Source of the DNA: Larix kaempferi
Taxonomy: Eukaryota > Streptophyta > Pinopsida > Pinales > Pinaceae
Direction of reading: 5' to 3'
Assembly (NCBI GenBank): GCA_027924585.1
Contig: BSBM01000151.1
Coordinates: forward strand, 13,887,001-13,951,000
Length of the DNA stretch: 64,000 bases
Shown here: positions 60,972 through 64,000 of the stretch, in pieces
Numbering within the stretch: the first letter of the stretch is position 1
Layout of the letters: the number at the start of each line of letters is the position of its first letter
Notes under the pieces: model-generated
The model's input: the letters and a program-made list of their open reading frames with translations, nothing else
What the model was told of the DNA's origin: nothing
Database searches by the model: none
Translations under genes and position numbers: made by a program

Positions 60972-61439
60972 TCCATGTCTATTCCCGTAATAGATTTTTA
61001 TTTGAGATGTAATATTGGGATTAAAGTCTTTGTTTTGTCCATTTTATCATGGATAATGCTCAAGTATTCCTTTGGAAACTGCTATGACATAATTTTGTGG
61101 GCATAGTAGCAATATCTTCCACACATAACAATCTTGTTATGTCTGTTTACTCTACCTCGTCCCTTTTCTTCCAGCTCTTTTGTAGTCCCTGACTTCATCT
61201 GTGCTTTCAACATGATGTACATTCACTACATTACTGAAGTTGGTGTTCTTTGAGATTTCCACATCTCAAAAATGAGTATTCCAAATCTTACTCATTGTTG
61301 GTTGTGATATTGATGGATAATTGAGCTTTTGAAGAGCCACAATGATCTCTTTTAACAAACAAATTTAGGTGTAAGTTGAAGGCAACAATCTTAAAGGAGA
61401 AAAAATTCCACCTTCTTCAACTTGACATGTTTGGTTTGG

Positions 61440-61567
61440 TAAAAAATCGAAGGAGGTTGTGGGGGTCATGGGACTTGGTGTCTTCCTCACCGAACTTAGG
61501 AGATATCACAACCAATTTTTTGGATTGGCAATCTTTCATTCACATTGGAAAAATACTGTGCTAACAA
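61440..61567 (-). repeat. LTR fragment cut at the array edge
   Basis: The terminus at 61558-61567 reads TGTGCTAACA on the plus strand, that is TGTTAGCACA on the minus strand, the same as the end region of the LTR at 63472. Two readings are possible: the start of the minus-strand element's 3' LTR, or the end of a plus-strand LTR followed by a primer-like site (TGGCTCCAACCGGGGA at 61570-61585). Its left part is missing because the array begins. Confidence 0.45.
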
Positions 61568-61864
61568 ATGGCTCCAACCGGGGATGCTATCCTCCCTGCG
61601 AGGTAGCAAAGAACCCCTAGTAGACCAAGTGCCTAATCCATTGGGCGGCTCCCAACCCTGACAACTGCATCCTGCAACCTGTACTTTGTAACTGATCTTT
61701 AATCCAAAAACTAAAACTAAAAATTGCTAACTGAAAAAGCTGCAAACTGTATTTAAAACAACACTGTACATATTGAAAAATGCTTGCCGAGCAAACTTAT
61801 TCCTCCTACCTATCTACTCTTGATATACCAAAATCTTTGTCTGATCAAGTAATTCAGAAATTCC
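61568..61864. other. Non-coding part of the gag-bearing element
   Basis: It lies between the LTR fragment and the end of the gag frame. No pol domain is present, so the element encodes gag only over the part seen. Confidence 0.45.
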
Positions 61865-63281
61865 AATGAAGCCAATCCATTAAATGCTCAAGGAATCTGA
61901 CTCTTTCACTATGTCTGAAATAAGCCACTGATAGAAAATATGATAGCACCGGTGACCAACAATCTTCTTTATTCTCATAGTAAAAAATTTGTTGCAAATT
62001 TAAACCGAGAAAATCTTCCATATACTCAACTATAGGATCAAAAAAGATAAATGGTGTTTGATGTCCTTTGAAATTTCCTGGAATCTGATGAGAGAATTGA
62101 ATTGTTCTTTCTTCTTCAACATATTCTTCTAGTAATGAACGATTAACCTCATACTCAATATTAAAACATTCTTCTTCTCTAACAATTAAAGGTCATCGAG
62201 AATGATCCTCAAAAGATAAATTTTGATAATGAACATCCTGGGATTGAATTTGACCTTCTAAGACTTCAAGATCATTAGACATGACAGCTCTATGTTCTTG
62301 ATGAAAGAAACTGGTGTCTAATAGTTGATTTTCTTGAGGAGAATTATTATTACAAATGGGTTCCTTCAAAAGATCGTCATGACTAATTTCATCCCAACTG
62401 TCATTACTTAAATTCAAATTTTCATGCTCAAAAATGGAAAAAGTTTCACTTACATATCCCGAACTATGTGAAGACCGCAAATCTGTATAAGCAGGGGTTG
62501 TAACATGATTCTGCAGGAGCTGATCTATTTCTTCTTCCATTAAAAGAGGGGGTCGTCTGTGCATTTCCTGAATAAAAAAACTATGGTTTTCTTCTTCTTC
62601 TGCAAATTGATCATGATGCTAGATGATTTCTTCATTTGTATACAAAGGAGTAGATGAATCAACCTTTGTTTCCAAAGAGGGATCATGGGATACTACTATC
62701 ATTTCTTCATTTATCTCATCTACAACAAGCTTTTCTTGATCGTCAAGGCCATGGACTTGTGAAGACAAATGATAGACTGTTTCAGATAGGTCTTCATCAT
62801 TCATATTTTCTAGATCTTCATCAATACTTTCAAGGTATTGTATGAAACCCTCAAACTGATCACAATTTTCCACTAAAGACAAAGCTGGAAAATCTACTGT
62901 ATAATGCTCATAAAATGCTATGTGATAATCTTTTAAAGAAAGCAAGCCGCCAGGTCTTAAACTTTCATGCCAATCCCTTTCTTTTCCTTCTAAAGAAGCC
63001 ATGAACATCTTCATAAGACAGTCCTCATGAAACCTAATCTTCACCTTGTGTACATGTACATGAAATTTGATTAAATGTAAAGTAGCATTATCACTATTTT
63101 CATCTGCAAATTTGGGCAAGTAGGTTTGCCAATCTATTTTGGGAATTTGATTCAGAAAACCAGGAATATGAGACCTGTTCATAGGAGCATACCTTCTTGA
63201 CAATGAGGCCATTTCGAAATACTGGAGCTGCAAATTCTGATTTGAAAATCGAAGAGACCAGCCTCTGAAACAATGCAACAC
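61865..63281 (-). pseudogene. Gag-like ORF of an LTR element, no pol
   Basis: One minus-strand frame runs from 63281 to about 61865 with only two internal stops, TAG at 62619 and TGA at 62193, about 470 codons. The N-terminal part has the retrotransposon gag pattern (PKIDWQTYLPKFADEN, MKMFMASLEGKERDWHESLR, LKDYHIAFYEHY). The rest is acidic (Glu/Asp-rich) and ends in a Trp/Phe-rich segment (HLMDWLHWNF). The ATG at about 63210 (MASLSRRYAP) is a likelier start than 63281. No zinc knuckle, protease or RT follows. A gag-only LTR element (TR-GAG type) is a good candidate. Confidence 0.7.
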
Positions 63282-63450
63282 TAGATTTCTTTAATGTGGA
63301 GTCGCCATAAAATTTCTAAAAATTGGATTCTTTGAAGATGTAGTCGCCAGGTGAAAGATACATAGCCTGCTTGATATCTGACCGTTGTTCACCATCAACA
63401 ATCAAATCTGCAACTTTGTCGTTCATACCCAGGGAAAATGAAACCTTCGA

Positions 63451-63468
63451 TCCCTAGCAATGGCGCCA
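63451..63468 (-). other. Primer binding site, Asp-tRNA type
   Basis: The minus strand reads TGGCGCCATTGCTAGGGA, two bases from TGGCGCCGTTGCCGGGGA, the complement of tRNA-Asp used by Athila and other plant gypsy elements. It lies three bases after the LTR end. Confidence 0.82.
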
Positions 63469-63471
63469 GAA

Positions 63472-64000
63472 TGTTAGCACTCAGATTTTCCTTGGGCTGT
63501 ATCAAAGAAACGCCGAGGTAACCTATTTCAAACCAATCTTTAGACTGAAAAGTTGGCCTCTTTCAGCCAGAGAGGGCTCTCTCAACAAATCTGCTATCCA
63601 ATGTCACCACGACAGCAGCTTGACAATAAATTGAATGGCCAAATTGTAAAATAACAATAAAAACTTTGTAGGATTTAAATAATGTGGTTAGATCAACAGG
63701 AAAAGGATACCATTGGGAAATGGAGTTGAAAAACAGAAAAAATATAGATCAACAGATAAACAGACTTTTGTACAAAGGCAAGGTAATTGTTAGGTTACAG
63801 TCAAAGCTTTTTTGCAGGCAAAAAGAAAGAAATAAAGACAATCCATCGACAATGGGCATCAAACTAGGATGAATCCACTATCAACTTTAGAGAAGCAAAT
63901 GGGTACTTAAATGCGATAAACCGAGGCATAACAAGTATGAATCCCAATTTATTTCAAACGTTTATCTCAGTATAGAAGAAAAGACATAATGAACAGTATA
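63472..64000 (-). repeat. 5' LTR of the gag-bearing element, continues past the window
   Basis: On the minus strand it ends GAGTGCTAACA, three bases before the primer site. The start of the LTR is beyond 64000, so its length is unknown. No TATA box could be placed with confidence. Confidence 0.65.

Larger units (their letters stand above)
47373..61439. repeat. Perfect head-to-tail triplication of a 4,689-bp unit
   Basis: Units begin at 47373, 52062 and 56751, each exactly 4,689 bp, and the array ends at 61439. I saw no difference between the copies in the parts compared, and every open frame is the same in all three. The junctions share only TAAA with both outer flanks, so no long homology explains the duplication. 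Contents per unit: microsatellite, ten-base palindrome cluster, hammerhead-like fold and a transposase-like pseudogene. Three perfect copies mean either a very recent event or an assembly duplication. Confidence 0.95.

Noticed and set aside
47373-61439. CRISPR-like or satellite interpretation of the triple repeat
   Set aside because: The unit is 4.7 kb with complex content and only three copies; it is a segmental tandem duplication or assembly effect.

Overview
This window looks like plant nuclear DNA from a large, repeat-filled genome. A gymnosperm (conifer-like) source fits best, because old LTR retrotransposons are nested in one another, the sequence is AT-rich, and no intact host gene is visible. 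That source is an inference from style and not proven. I recognise no tRNA, rRNA, CRISPR array or bacterial-type operon. Nearly every recognisable coding stretch is a decayed transposable-element gene.

Layout. 1-4.4 kb: remnants of a chromodomain-type Ty3/gypsy end and a candidate 3' LTR. 4.42-4.78 kb: a miniature LTR retrotransposon (TRIM) on the minus strand. 5.7-8.3 kb: nothing recognisable. 8.29-28.56 kb: one long minus-strand Ty3/gypsy element with 925/927 bp LTRs and domain order gag, protease, reverse transcriptase, RNase H, integrase, then a second RNase H placed AFTER integrase, then an oppositely oriented extra ORF. That ORF is split by a younger plus-strand Ty1/copia element (11.02-17.48 kb, 630/631 bp LTRs). 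28.6-32 kb: LTR-like debris and short degenerate repeats. 32.05-35.43 kb: a long minus-strand reading frame that I do not recognise, broken by a 40-bp triplication and a few stops. It is followed upstream by a minisatellite of hairpin units (35.50-35.99 kb) and an AT-rich satellite-like array (36.3-37.2 kb). 37.9-40.3 kb: 3' half of another plus-strand gypsy element with polypurine tract and LTR. 40.3-47.4 kb: LTR-like debris and an 83-bp AT microsatellite. 47,373-61,439: three head-to-tail copies of a 4,689-bp unit with no difference that I could see. 61.4-64 kb: the start of a minus-strand gag-bearing LTR element with an Asp-tRNA-type primer site, cut at the array edge.

The pieces do not form a host pathway. 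They are successive insertions, and their relative order can be read: the copia element is inside the gypsy element and its LTRs are more alike (about 94% by eye, against about 89% for the gypsy LTRs). The items most worth a second look are the perfect tandem triplication and its contents (a DDE-transposase-like pseudogene, a cluster of 10-bp palindromes, a hammerhead-like fold), the gypsy element with a post-integrase RNase H and an antisense ORF, and the unknown 3.4-kb reading frame with its hairpin minisatellite.
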